Assembly: GCA_007570785.1 (NCBI GenBank)
Contig: ML662442.1
Coordinates: 28,624,724-28,688,723 of the forward strand
DNA from: Antilocapra americana
Lineage: Eukaryota > Chordata > Mammalia > Artiodactyla > Antilocapridae
Direction: 5' to 3'
DNA: 64,000 nucleotides
The position numbers were made by a program, and so were the translations under genes. Position 1 is the stretch's first letter. Each line of letters opens with the position of its first letter. The notes beneath the pieces are model-generated. The model was not told the origin of the DNA, did not search any database, and saw nothing but the letters and a program-made list of their open reading frames with translations. Positions 21,998 through 32,911 of this stretch are shown here, piece by piece.

Positions 21998-22709
21998 TAA
22001 TAGATAATGTTAATACATGTGAACACTCAGAATACAATGCAGAAAGAGAATTAAAATCTGTTGAACTTCTTCCATTACAAGCTGAACGGTTTTTAGAATG
22101 ATTTTTAGCAATAACTCTAGATTTAACTTTATACTTTCTGAATAGAAAAGATGCATAAATATATTGTTTTAAAAAGCATGCAGTTGTTAACCTTAAGCTT
22201 TAGCCAGCCTAGTGTTTGATTCTGCTTATCTGTAATTTCCTATGTTATATAGGAAAAAAAGTTACAGCAAGGTCAATAAAGTAGTTAGATAAAGCAAATA
22301 AATTGAAACCTCACAGGATTAAAAGGTAATGGATGTGAGGCTAACCAGGTGTGGATGATTCACTGACAGTATGGATTTGAAAATGCATACTAATAAATAA
22401 AGTAGGATATGAAATTTACTGATGTTTTGCCAACTATCCATCATTCTTATTAATATTATATATATATAATCATTCCATTGTCAGTGATAAATAAATATAT
22501 CAGATATAATGATAGATATCATCAGATTTTTTTCAGTAAACTTATCAGAAACTTCAGTTCAAATAATATTTACATGAATTTGAAAATGTCAAAAATAAGA
22601 TTTGAAGCACTAGGGAATATCTAATTTTATAAAAGTGAATTATATTCAAATATTTCAAATTATGAACCAGCTTTAAAAAGACTTTATTTTTGAAGATAGC
22701 ATAACTTAA

Positions 22710-22985
22710 TGGAATGAAAACTTTTCTTCTCAAGTTATTTTACTCTTGGTAAATAGAAGTGCTGCTGCTAGCACCTACACAATGCTCACTCTTCCTTCCT
22801 CCTTAACTAAAAGACCTCTAATTGGACAGTATGTACCACCAGGAGGAGCAGTGTGGGACACAGCAGCAATAAAGACACTATTCCATGAAAGAAAAGAAGG
22901 CAGAAGATTTATGGCTTCAGTTCCAACATCTAAAGAGTTTGGAAATCATTATTCCCAATTTTTACAACAAAAACAAAAAATGTGA
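22710..22985 (+). pseudogene. Unrecognised reading frame; possible exon or processed-pseudogene fragment
   Basis: An open frame from 22710 to the TGA at 22983-22985. The part from TTG at 22746 gives 79 residues of balanced composition, unlike the low-complexity frames around it: STYTMLTLPSSLTKRPLIGQ, then YVPPGGAVWDTAAIKTLF, then FMASVPTSKEFGNHY, ending LQQKQKM. There is no ATG at the beginning, and the nearest internal Met is residue 13. A pyrimidine-rich run with CAG-like AG (CTTTTCTTCTCAAG, 22721-22734) precedes it and could be a splice acceptor, which would make it a terminal exon. I do not recognise the protein and see no signal peptide or membrane segment. It could equally be a decayed gene copy or chance. 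Confidence 0.3.
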
Positions 22986-23290
22986 ACAAACAAAATCATT
23001 GGCTTTTCTTAAATTCATCAAAGAACTGGGATCACATGGAAAATCGTCAGCTCCCCAAATCTGAAGACGAGGCAAATAGAGAAAATTGCAGCCGAGATCA
23101 GCTTTCTTGAGGTAAAAGCCACTCAACACGTCAATTGGAAAGAGCACTTAAATATTTAGAGAACTGCTGAATGTGGAGTGGGCAAACTTGGTGGTGAGAA
23201 ACTCTTGGGGACTTCATCTTAACAAGAACCCCACACATTCATGTGTTTTATCTCTGGGAAACCCACCAAGTTGTCATGATAAAGATTTGA

Positions 23291-23600
23291 GAAAAATCCC
23301 CTTCTGTTTCTAGCAGGAAGAGAGCGACAATTTTGAAAATTTCCCATAGCATTTCCCATAATAACAACCTGCTCTCTAAAAGAAACTGAAGAAGGGAATG
23401 GCAGCACGCTTCAGTATTCCTGCCTGGAGAATTCCATAGAAACAAGGAGCCTGGTGGGCTACAGCCCATGGGGTCACAAAGAGTTGGACACAACTGAGTG
23501 ACTAACACTTTCACTTTTTCTAAAAGAAGCAAGTCTACCAGAGCATTTTTTCAACCTGAAAATGTTAGTCGCTCAGTTGTATCCAACTCTTTTCGACCAC
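23291..23600 (+). repeat. Direct duplication, copy 2 (about 310 bp)
   Basis: Matches 21686-21997 with scattered substitutions and short indels. Here the minus-strand SINE continues beyond the duplicated part to 23775, so this copy is more complete at its right edge. Confidence 0.9.
23390..23505 (+). mobile_element. Bov-A-type SINE fragment, sense
   Basis: GAAGAAGGGAATGGCAGCAC through AGGAGCCTGGTGGGCTACAG to CAACTGAGTGACTAACAC. Paralogous to 21786-21916 by the local duplication. Confidence 0.9.
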
Positions 23601-23775
23601 CATGGACTGTAGCCTGCTAGCCTGCCAGATTCCTCTGTCTATGGAATTCTCCAGGCAAGAGTACTGAAGTGTGTAGCCCTTCCCTTCTCCAGGGGGTGTT
23701 CCCGACCCAGGGACCAAACCTGCATCTCCTACATTGCAGGTAGATTTTTTACCATCTGAGCCACCACCGAAGCCA
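23563..23775 (-). mobile_element. Bov-tA SINE, antisense
   Basis: GTTAGTCGCTCAGTTGTATC, CTCCAGGCAAGAGTACTGAA, TCCCGACCCAGGGACCAAAC and the reversed head TCTGAGCCACCACCGAAGCC. Near full length. Together with the plus-strand SINE just upstream it forms an inverted SINE pair. Confidence 0.92.
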
Positions 23776-24289
23776 CCTGAAGAAAGTGCAAATTCAGGTT
23801 CTTCTAGTTATCCTATCTTATCTGACACTTAAGGGGAACACTTACAAAACACTTCTAAAGTCAGATCCCAAGGACTAAGGCCCACTAAAAGGCAGATTTA
23901 GTCATTATAGAATGATTCCTACTTTCACACATTGCCACTACATCAACAGAGCTCCAGAGTAATAGTGGATTACAACTAAATGAGATGCAAGTCACTGGCT
24001 CTGTTTAAGGAGAAGTGAGAGAAGACTAAAGACATCAAGGTTCAAAAAAACAAAAACCAACAATTAAACAAAAATAGAAAATGGATATTTCAGGAAACAA
24101 CACAGCCAGCACCTAGCCAGATTAGCATAAAGCTCACACTGAATCCCTTTTACCTCACTTGCTAAGGCATAACGCATCGTGATCATCTTTCAACACAAAA
24201 TGACAAAGCATGCTACAAGGCAAGACAAAACACAATCTAGGAAACAAAGCAAGCATCAGAAATGCCTTCATATATGAGAAGGCAGAACA
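23776..24289. other. Unassigned interval
   Basis: No gene. AC-rich and A-rich stretches may be further decay of the L1 that becomes recognisable at 24290. Confidence 0.4.
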
Positions 24290-24400
24290 ACAACAAGTTT
24301 CAGTTATTGCTGGTAGGAATACAAAATGGTACACTGTGGAAGATAGTTGGCATAAACTTAACCTAATCTTCCCATATGAATGATCAATCAAACTGCTAAT
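24290..24400 (+). mobile_element. Ancient L1M fragment, left part of a split copy
   Basis: TTATTGCTGGTAGGAATACAAAATGGTACA followed by TGGAAGATAGTTGGCAT and CAATCAAACTGCTAATTATG matches the end of L1 ORF2 and start of its 3' region in sense. The same element resumes at 25514 after the BovB insertion. Confidence 0.7.
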
Positions 24401-24961
24401 TATGAAAAAGCAAGAGAGTTCCAGGAAAACATCTATTTCTGCTTTATTGACTATGCCAAAGCCTTTGACTATGTGGATCACTGCAAACTGTGGAAAATTC
24501 TGAAAGAGATGGGAATACTAGACCATCTGACCTGCCTCTTAAGAAACCTGTATGCAGGTCAGGAAGCAACAGTTAGAACTGGACACGGAACAGACTGGTT
24601 CCAAACAGGAATAGGAGTACATCAAGGCTGTTTATTGTCATCCTGCTTATTTAACTTACATGCAGAGTACATCATGAGAAATGCTGAACTGGAGGAAGCA
24701 CAAGCTGGAATCAAGATTGCCGAGAGAAATATCAATAACCTCAGATATGCAGATGACACCACCCTTATGGCAGAAAGCAAAAAGGAACTAAAGAGCCTCT
24801 TGATGAAAGTGAAAGAGGAGAGTGAAAAAGTTGGCTTAAAGCTCAACATTCAGAGAACTAAGATCATGGCATCTGGTCCCATCACTTCATGGAAAATAAA
24901 TGGGAAAACAGTGGCTGACTTTATTTTGGGGGGGGGGCTCCCAAATCACTGCAGATGGTGA
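24380..24961 (+). pseudogene. BovB reverse-transcriptase fragment, long intact frame
   Basis: 193 residues, one of the longest uninterrupted RT frames here. Blocks in order: NIYFCFIDYAKAFDYVDHCK (motif A with its aspartate), MGILDHLTCLLRNLYAGQEA, GVHQGCLLSSCLFNLHAEYI, NNLRYADDTTLMAESKKELK (YADD box), VGLKLNIQRTKIMASGPITS. The first 7 residues come from the old L1. The frame ends in the poly-G run at 24928-24937. With no endonuclease or promoter it is a non-functional remnant. Confidence 0.92.
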
Positions 24962-25513
24962 TTGCAGCCATGAAATTAAAAGACACTCCTTGGAAGGGAA
25001 GTTACAACCCACCTAGACAGCCTATTAAAATACAGAGATTTTACTTTGCCAACAAAGGTCTGTCTAGTCCATGCTATGGTTTTTCCAGTAGTCATGTATG
25101 GATGTAAGAGTTGGACTATAAAGAAAGCTGAGCGCCGAAGAATTGATGCTTTTGAACTGTGGTGTTGGAGAAGACTCTTGAGAGTCCCTTGGACTGCAAG
25201 GAGATCCAACCAGTACATCCTAAAGGAGATCAGTCCTGAGTGTTCATTGGAAGGACTGATGTTGAAGCTTAAACTCCAATACTTTGGCCACCTGATGCGA
25301 AGGGCTGACTGATTTAAAAAGACCCTGATGCTGGGAAAGATTGAGGGCAGGAAAAGCAGGGGACGATGGAGGATGAGATGGTTGGATGGCATCACCAACT
25401 CAATGCACATGGGTTTGGGTAGAGTCCAGGAGTTGGTGATGGACAGGGAGGCCTGGCATGCTGCAGTTCACGGGTTTGTAAAGAGTCAGACATGACTGAG
25501 CGACTAAACTGAA
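24401..25513 (+). mobile_element. BovB LINE, 5'-truncated, sense, inserted in ancient L1
   Basis: Starts at AAAAGCAAGAGAGTTCCAGG in the RT region and ends GAGCGACTAAACTGAACTGA. Contains a long RT frame (24380-24961) and C-terminal pieces (25046-25312). A 10-G run (24928-24937), where the family has about six G, causes a frameshift. The flanking sequence on both sides is one ancient L1, which dates this BovB as the younger event. Confidence 0.93.
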
Positions 25514-25990
25514 CTGACTTACCAAGTTTAGTTGAAACATTATATCCACAGGAAAACTTCCACAAAATTATTTACAGAAGCTTTATTTATAACCATCAAA
25601 ACCTAAATGTAGGTACAGTATTCTGCAATAGGCAGTTGGATAAACAAGCTATGGTACATGTGTACAGTGGAATTCTTTTGGTGAATTTTTTTAGAAATTA
25701 AAAAAAATGAGCTATCAAGCCACACGAAGATGCAGAGGAATTTTAAATGCATAATGATAAGTGAAAGAAGCCAGTCTGAAAAGGCTACATACTGTCTGAA
25801 GGCAATTATATGACATCGTGAAAAAGGCAAGTCTTGAGAAACCACAAAAATATTATTTGCCAAGGTTTAAAGATGATGGGAGGAATGAAAACATGGCAGT
25901 TAAAGTATTCTGTTTGATACTGAAAAGGTAGATACATAACATTCGTCAAAACCTGTAGAGTTTACAAGAGAAAAAGTGAACTTTCAAGAA
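25514..25990 (+). mobile_element. Ancient L1M 3' region, right part of the split copy
   Basis: CAGAAGCTTTATTTATAACC, ATGAGCTATCAAGCCACACG, GTGAAAGAAGCCAGTCTGAA, GGCTACATACTGTCTGAAGG and CATTCGTCAAAACCTGTAGA match the degenerate mammalian L1 3' end in sense and in order. Continues the piece at 24290-24400. Confidence 0.75.
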
Positions 25991-26230
25991 AGTGCATTTT
26001 CAAAGATCATTTAGGAGGTTGCAGACTCAAAGAAAAGAATTCAGGCCGTGGCAGACTCATCTACCTAAATTACATATGTTTGGGAAAACCTTACTGAAGG
26101 TGACAGAGAATAAGATGATACTTAAGTAACTTTTAAAATTAATAGAATCTGTAGACTAAAGAAAAAAGGAATTTTCATATAAGCAATGTATTCTAACTAA
26201 CAAAGTGTGTTTGCTGTGGGTTGCCTGTGT

Positions 26231-26450
26231 GCTAGAATGCTAAGTCACTTCAGTCATGTCCGACTCTTTGCAACACTATGGACTATATCCTGTCAGGCTC
26301 CTCTGTACATGGGATTCTCCAGGCAAGAATACTGGAGTGGGTTTTTATGCCCTCCTCCAGGGGAGCTTCCCAGCCCAGGAATCGAACATGCATCTCTTGC
26401 AGCTCCTGAATTGCAGGCAGATTCTTTAGTGCTGAGCCACCAGGGAAGCC
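26231..26450 (-). mobile_element. Bov-tA SINE, antisense
   Basis: CTAGAATGCTAAGTCACTTC, CTCCAGGCAAGAATACTGGA, GGGAGCTTCCCAGCCCAGGA and AGTGCTGAGCCACCAGGGAA. Near full length, about 220 bp. Confidence 0.93.
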
Positions 26451-26869
26451 TTGGGGCATGGTTTAACAATTCTGGTACTATGATGCGTGTGTGGTGTAAT
26501 TAAATAATGAAGTAAACAGATGGCAGATGGTAAGAGCCGGGTTCTCACTGTTGGAGTGGAAATATGCATGTCAGCACATGGAAGAGGCTAGAATGATTCA
26601 TTTGGTAATGAATTAAAGTTGCAGACATCAGCAAGCGTTCATGTTTTGCTTAATACAGATGCAACTGATTATACGTAAAATATATACATATAGATACATG
26701 TATACACAAATATTAATATGGACACACATTATCTTACTCAGGCAGATGAGAGGACCTAAAAGAAATAATACCTCAGTGTCAAAAAGAGGACCTAGCACTC
26801 AGATCTCAGTTTCCAATATTGTTCTCCAATGAAAGGGAATAAGATTCTTTGGAGAAATGGGTGATTCCT

Positions 26870-27715
26870 AGATAGTTTCAAGAAATATACAATATGAGCC
26901 TGGAGCATCATGTGACAACAGAAAATAGAAAGTGCTAAAAAATTGACAAGGGCTCGTTGAAAGGACACAGAGGCCAACTGAAAAGCCAACTGAAAAAGCT
27001 CCCTGTGGCCCAGGCTGGAAGGCTCTGAGCAACAAAATAAATGAAATACCATTGGATTATAAGTATAAAACAATTGTTCATAATGCTGTGCCAATATGAC
27101 TAAATGATTAAATAAATTAATAAGTCACTACTTCTTAAGTGTGGGCTATGCGTAGTGTTTTCCTTCCAGAGCATAGTATAGAAAGAGGGAGAATGACAGT
27201 AACTTCATTGTGGAGAAGCCTGATAAACACAACTTAGCCAGGTGATTAAGGTCAACATTAATAATCATAAAGCATGAGATGAAAATGGCACCTTAACTCT
27301 GTAATTCCAATAGCCTATAACCCCACTGACTAATAGTGACAGAAAACATCAGACAAGTTCCAATTTTGTAATATATATGAACCGATAATATTCAAAACTC
27401 CTAAGGTCACAAAAAATAAAAGAATTGTCACAGCAAAGAAAAACATCACTGCTAAATCCATTGTGGTATCATAGGTGGGATTCTGGAACAAAAAAAATAG
27501 GACATTACAACCAAACTAAGGAAATTTAAATAAACTATTCTTTAGTTAGTAATAAGGTATCGATATCAAATCATTAACTTAAACTTACTATATAATGTTA
27601 ATGAGAGGGAAACTAAGTGTGAATAGGTACAAACTCTGTACTGTTTGCTCATTTTTTCTGTATGTCTACTAAAACCCTTCCAAAATATAAAGTCCGTTCA
27701 TGACAATAAACAAGT
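26870..27715 (+). mobile_element. Ancient L1 (L1ME-like) 3' UTR, sense
   Basis: A long recognisable but decayed 3' untranslated region. Landmarks in order are AACTTCATTGTGGAGAAGCC, AACTTAGCCAGGTGATTAAG, CAAAACTCCTAAGGTCACAA, GAATTGTCACAGCAAAGAAA, TAGGTGGGATTCTGGAACAA, TAAGGAAATTTAAATAAACT and the terminal TACTAAAACCCTTCCAAAAT. No coding frame. Confidence 0.65.
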
Positions 27716-28841
27716 AAGCAGAAGTTCACTAAATGGGGCTCCTAGGAAAGCCATGGGAACTTACTGATAAATAGAAAAGACCTTCTAGGTGCTACCTGCC
27801 TTTTGCCTTGAATCCGTTTCTTCTTGCAATGCAAATGTTTCTTGAAGTGAAGGATATTCTTAGGACAGAGGCAAAAAAAAAAACTGGTGGACAAAGGAGG
27901 ACTCAAGAAGACCTTGGGGTTCTCAGTGACTTTCTTGAATAACATCTATGGTTATATGGTGAATGGCATTGCTTCCAGTCATGAAATGTGCATTTTTAAG
28001 GGAAAAAAGTCAGTGTCTAACCCTCTGTGAATTAGAATTATAGGCCCTCCATGCTTACATTAATGCACTAGAGTACAATCAAAGCAAAGTTTAGAAATAA
28101 GTTTTTCCCTACTACATTTGTGCCATCAGTTTATTTCTTTGGTGTGGTAAAAGACCAGGGACTCTTCAATCCTCATAAGAAAATATCAACTTAATCCCCA
28201 CACTCTTTCAAATATCTCTCAAATAAATTGTCAGTGCTCATAAAACACATTTCAAATCCATTAAATTGTGAAATGATAAAAAAACAATATATGGAGAAAA
28301 TTATTTGAAGTACACCTGTTTTTTTTTCCATCTAATTTTATTCCTGATTCAAACTATAATCAACAGAGAGATGGCACCTATACTTCTAGTATTGCTTGAT
28401 GGCAAAAATCACTTCTATTGATTTGCTTGAGTATCCATATAAGGCATAATCCTATGAAAGCCCCTGTTACATCTGTTATTTAAATAGCAACAGTGCAATA
28501 TACCACATTGTACATACCTACGAGGGTTTCAGGAGGATGGTTATCTAAGAAGTGTTGTATTTCTTCTGACTAATTGGTTTATTTTTAAGAACATTGAATT
28601 GTGCAGTTGTGTATGATTTCACTTTATCATTCGCTGGTAGAATGCTTTCAGTAAAACTTTTGGATTCTCTTAAACAAGTCCATAAATAAGATACTGACAA
28701 ATACGTGAGGCACTTTTACCACCATTCTATCCTAACTACCTCCCTAGTTTATGCTAAGAACTGCTCACAGCATTTTTCCTGTTGAAAAACTATACAGCCT
28801 CACCATCAGCCAAGAGTTTCAGTCAGGCATACCATTTAATT
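27716..28841. other. Unassigned interval
   Basis: No gene or recognised repeat. Minus-strand frame 27742-27945 has no recognisable domain. Confidence 0.45.
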
Positions 28842-28962
28842 GGAGAAGGAAATGGCAAACCACTCCAATGTTCTTGCCTGGAGAATCCCACGGACAGAGG
28901 TGCCTGGGGGGGGGGGGCTAGAGTCCACGGGGTCACAAAGAGTCAGACGTGACTGAGCACAC
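28842..28962 (+). mobile_element. Bov-A-type SINE fragment, sense, with poly-G run
   Basis: GGAGAAGGAAATGGCAAACC, GCCTGGAGAATCCCACGGAC and CACAAAGAGTCAGACGTGAC. A 12-G run (28906-28917) replaces the normal GGTGGG, probably by slippage. Confidence 0.9.
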
Positions 28963-29047
28963 ATACCGTTTTAATTAGACTAATCTGACGTATGTAGTGT
29001 CACTATCATATGCATATTAATTTTTCTGATTTCTAGAGGATTTTATG

Positions 29048-29173
29048 GAAAAGGAAATGGCAACCCACTCCAGTGTTCTTGCCTAGAGAATCCCAGAGAT
29101 GGGGGAGCCTGGTGGGCTGCTGTCTATGGGGTCACACAGAGTCAGACACGACTGAGCGACTAAGGGGCAGCAG
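29048..29173 (+). mobile_element. Bov-A-type SINE fragment, sense
   Basis: AAAAGGAAATGGCAACCCAC, GAATCCCAGAGATGGGGGAG and TCAGACACGACTGAGCGACT, ending GGGGCAGCAG. Lies about 85 bases downstream of a similar fragment in the same orientation. Confidence 0.9.
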
Positions 29174-29489
29174 AGAATTTTATGTTCCTACAATTGTTTT
29201 TCTTTAACTTTTAACATTTAGAATTTTATTATCAAGCAAAAGTAGTTAGTTTCCTTTTTTTTTCTGTCTTGATCCTAGATTTTAAAGAACAAACAACACC
29301 CACTAGTTTTGAAAATACTCTAATTTCAAATGAAACTCATCTTTCTTTTTGACCACTGTGATTGGTCTAGAAGAAAACACAACAACAAAAAAAGCCTCCA
29401 AGTATTTTTAAAAATAATTTTATGATATACTGAGTAGACACAAAATAGCATTTATAAAATTTGTATAGGAAATGAAAACATCACAACAC

Positions 29490-30205
29490 AATCTCAACAT
29501 TTTATCGCCATGCAGTGTGAGAGCTTCTCTATGATATTTAAATTGAAACGGAATCATTGGTCATACAGCATGTGCCTTTTCATCTCAAGGAAAAGTCACA
29601 TTTTGCTTCATTTTGTTCCCAAAGGGGTTTTATCAATTTATACTCCACCCAATAGTATTTGTGTTCAACTTGCTCTGCATCTTTGCCAACCCTTATATCT
29701 GGTAGAGCTTTTTCCCCACTTCACCCCTGAATCTGGTTTGTATTTTGGCAGTTTATTTTTATTTTTGTTTGTATATTTCTTGTTTTTAATGAATTTATGT
29801 ATCTTTTCTTGTGGTTATTAGCCATCTGGATATTCTTTGTTTACTCCTTATTCACCCCTTTCTCTGTTGAACTATTTGTATTTTTCTTCTTGACTTATAA
29901 CAGTTTATTATAACTTCTAGATAATAATCCTTGTCAGTTTTAGGTATTCATAAAACTCTTCTCAGTTTTGTTGGGCTGCTTTACATTCTTTTTATTGTAT
30001 CTTTAGATTAAAAATATTTATTTTAATGTACTCAATATAAATTATTTGTTTGTGCTTTCTGTATATTTTAAATAAATACTCCTCTACTTTGGTGTCATAA
30101 AGACTTTTCTAACCATGCATTTTTATAGAAGTTTTATGCTTTTTCCTTTCATATGTGTGTCTTCAATCCAACTAAAATTGATATTGTGTATGATGAAAGT
30201 AGGAT
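29490..30205 (-). mobile_element. Ancient L1 ORF2 remnant, antisense
   Basis: Plus-strand landmarks of reversed L1 ORF2: the AATAGTATTTGTGTTCAACT and CATCTTTGCCAACCCTTATA stretch, then TTAGCCATCTGGATATTCTT and a long T-rich run, with TTTTTATAGAAGTTTTATGC and CCAACTAAAATTGATATTGTG near 30170. The frame at 29510-29821 on the plus strand is a shadow. Confidence 0.6.
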
Positions 30206-30830
30206 GAGTATTAACTTTCTATTGCTGTATAATGACTTACCATACAGCTAATTGCTTAAAACTATCTTCATCACCTATCTCATAGTTTCTATATGTCAAA
30301 AGTGCATATGTAGCATAGCTGAGTTATCTGCTCAGGGTCTCTCTAGGTGATTTCAAGATGTTAGCTTGGCCTATGCTATCATCTGAAGCTCAGTATCTTT
30401 TCCAGACTCATTGGTTGTTGGCAAAATTCATTTCCTGCAGGCTGTGTGACTGAGGTCCAAGTTTTTTTGCTAGTTGTTGGTTAGGAGCTGCTCTCTACAT
30501 GTCTCTCTACATCGTCAAGGCAACGGAGAGTGCTACCGTTTCTTCTTTCTTTCAGAAATCACCTGAAGAACTACGCCCACTCGAGATAATCTGTCAGGAT
30601 GAACTCAGTCAGTTGATTAGGGACATCTGTTACATATACACAAGCCCTTTTGCCAGATAGTGTAATACTAATTTGGGAGTGATATCCCATTGTATTCACA
30701 TGTACAGCCTACACTTAACAAAAAGAAACTATACAGAATTTGTGCACCAAACAGTGAGAATCTTAGAAGCATCTTAGGCATCTGCAGAGTCTAATCTAAC
30801 TTTTATCCTTTTGGAGAACCAACTGGCCCA
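30206..30830. repeat. Ancient mammalian interspersed repeat inserted in L1 (family not named)
   Basis: ACTTTCTATTGCTGTATAAT, TATCTGCTCAGGGTCTCTCT, CTTTTCCAGACTCATTGGTTG, TTCATTTCCTGCAGGCTGTG and GGGAGTGATATCCCATTGTA occur in the same order as a common MER-type element of placental mammals. It lies between two antisense L1 pieces and so was probably inserted into that L1. Confidence 0.5.
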
Positions 30831-30869
30831 GCCTCATTCTTCTCCTTTTATTTCTGGCTGCTCTGCCCT

Positions 30870-31655
30870 GCCAGACCTCTCATAAATCAAGTTTCCATAG
30901 TGTCTGGGTATTTTTCTGGATTCTCTATTCAGCTGCATGGTACAATTACTCTTTACTACACCATCTGAATTACTATAGCTTTATAATAATTCTTGATATC
31001 AGGTCAGAAAGTCACCTAACCTTATCCTTATTCGGAAGGGTCTTAGCTATTTTGGGGACTTTTATTTTCCATTAAATCTTAGATTTAACTAAAACTCCAA
31101 AATATTTTCCTTAGGATTTGGAAAGAATTGATATCTTTAAAAATCTATGATTATATTTGAGTCACTTTAAATTTATTTAGAGGTTTTAAAAATATATTTC
31201 AATAAATCTAAAAATGTTTCATAAATATAGTGAATATGTTGGATTTTCTCCTATCTACTTTATATTTTGATGGTCTTGTGAATATTATCTTTCTATCTGT
31301 AAACTACTTTTTTAATGAGTATAAAGAACTCCAACAAATCTTTGTGTATTTCTATTTTGTCTTCTACCTTGTTAGGACTCAAAAATAATTCTAAAAATTT
31401 AACTATAGATTCTTTGGAATTATTTACATAGACAATATTGGAGTGTATGAACAGCATGCTCTTGTTTTTCCTTTATTTTGTGGTATTTTATCTTGCTTTG
31501 TTTAAGCTAGCACTTTAGTAAATTGTTGAGTAGGAGTGGTGATAGCAGGAATCCTTATATTGTTGTTAAATTAAAATCATGGACTTTCAATATTTTATCA
31601 TCAATAATGACTTCTGGTGTTATTTTTACAGACATATCTGATCATCCAGATGTTG
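30870..31655 (-). mobile_element. Ancient L1 ORF2 remnant, antisense, second part
   Basis: Landmarks include AATTACTATAGCTTTATAAT, CTTGATATCAGGTCAGAAAG, TATCTTTAAAAATCTATGAT and AAATTGTTGAGTAGGAGTGG, all typical of L1 ORF2 read backwards, continuing 29490-30205. Interrupted at its right edge by the younger L1 at 31662. Confidence 0.65.
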
Positions 31656-31661
31656 CATGTT

Positions 31662-32911
31662 TTTTTTTTTTTATCTCTGCACTTTCACTTTATTTTTTTT
31701 TCAAAGGCTTTAGATTTATTTATTTTTCTTACTGTTTTTGCCATACAATGCCATATCACCATGGGTTTACATATGCTCCCCCTCCAGAACCCCCCAGCTC
31801 CTCCCTCCCTCCTCCCTCCCCCCGGGAAATCTCGTTGCACCAGCCCCGAGCATCAATCCTGGGCTGGCGATTGATTACACATATGATGATTAACATGTTT
31901 CAATGCCATTCTCCCATATCATCCCACCCTTACCCTCATCCACAGAGTCCACGAGTCTATTCTATACATCTGCGTTCCTTTTGCTGTCTTGCATGTTGGG
32001 TTCTCGTTACCGTCTTTCTAAATTCCATATATATGCGTTAGTATACTGTATTGTTGTTTTTGCTTCTGGCTTACTTCACTCTGGATAGTGGGCTCCAGTT
32101 TCATCCGAGTAGAACTGATTCAAATGAAATTTTTTTTAATGCTGAGTAATATTCCATTGTGTATATGTACCACAGCTTTCTTATCCATTCATCAGTTGAT
32201 GGGCATCTAGGTTGCTTCCATGTCCTGGCTACTGGAAACAATGCAGCGATGAACATTGGGGTACACGTGGCTCTTTCAATTCTGGTTTCCTCGGTGTATA
32301 TGCCCAGCAGTGGGATTGCTGGGTCATATGGCAGGACTATTTGCAGCTTTTTAAGGAACCTCCACACTGTTTTCCATAGTGGCTGTACTAGTTTGCATTC
32401 CCACCAACAGTGTAAGAGAGTTCCCTTTTCTCCACATCCTCTCCAGCATTTATTGCTTGTAGTTTTTTGGATGGCAGCCATTCTGACTGGTGTAAAGTGA
32501 TACCTCATTGTGGTTTTGATTTGCATTTCTCTGATAATGAGTGATGTTGAGCATCTTTTCATGTGTTTGTTAGCCATTTTTATGTCTTCTTTGGAGAAAT
32601 GTCTGTTAAGTTCTTTGGCCCACTTTTTGATTGGGTTGTTTATTTTTCTAGAATGGAGCTGCAGGAGTTGCTTGTATATTTTTGAGATTGTTTGTCCGTT
32701 GCTTCATTGGCTATTATTTTCTCCCATTCTGAAGGCTGTCTTTTCACCTTGCTTATAGTTTCCTTTGTTGTGCAGAAGCTTTTAATTTTAATTAGGTCCC
32801 ATTTGTTTATTCTTGTTTTTATTTCCAATATTCTGGGAGGTGGGTCATGGAGGATCCCGCTTTGGTTTATGTCAAAGAGTGTTTTGCCTATGTTATCCTC
32901 TAGGAGTTTTA
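31662..32911 (-). mobile_element. Ruminant L1, 5'-truncated 3' end, antisense
   Basis: A poly-T start (reversed poly-A) at about 31661-31702, then the 3' UTR with the C-rich CCCTCCAGAACCCCCCAGCTCC tract, then the end of ORF2 on the minus strand. It stops in ORF2 at GTTTTGCCTATGTTATCCTC, where a second L1 tail begins. Better preserved than the L1 around it, hence younger. Confidence 0.9.
32101..32577 (-). pseudogene. L1 ORF2 C-terminal fragment
   Basis: 158 residues ending at the L1 ORF2 region after the RT domain: [20 protein letters not shown] (the cysteine-rich C-terminal motif CxxxCxxxxxxxHCWWxC), [53 protein letters not shown]. The RT and endonuclease are absent or lie in the adjoining broken sequence (32640-32828), so it is a truncated retrocopy. 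Confidence 0.9.

Noticed and set aside
31523..32041. 172-residue plus-strand frame
   Set aside because: Spans ancient L1, the poly-T start and the 3' UTR of the younger L1; proline-rich part is the C-rich UTR tract.
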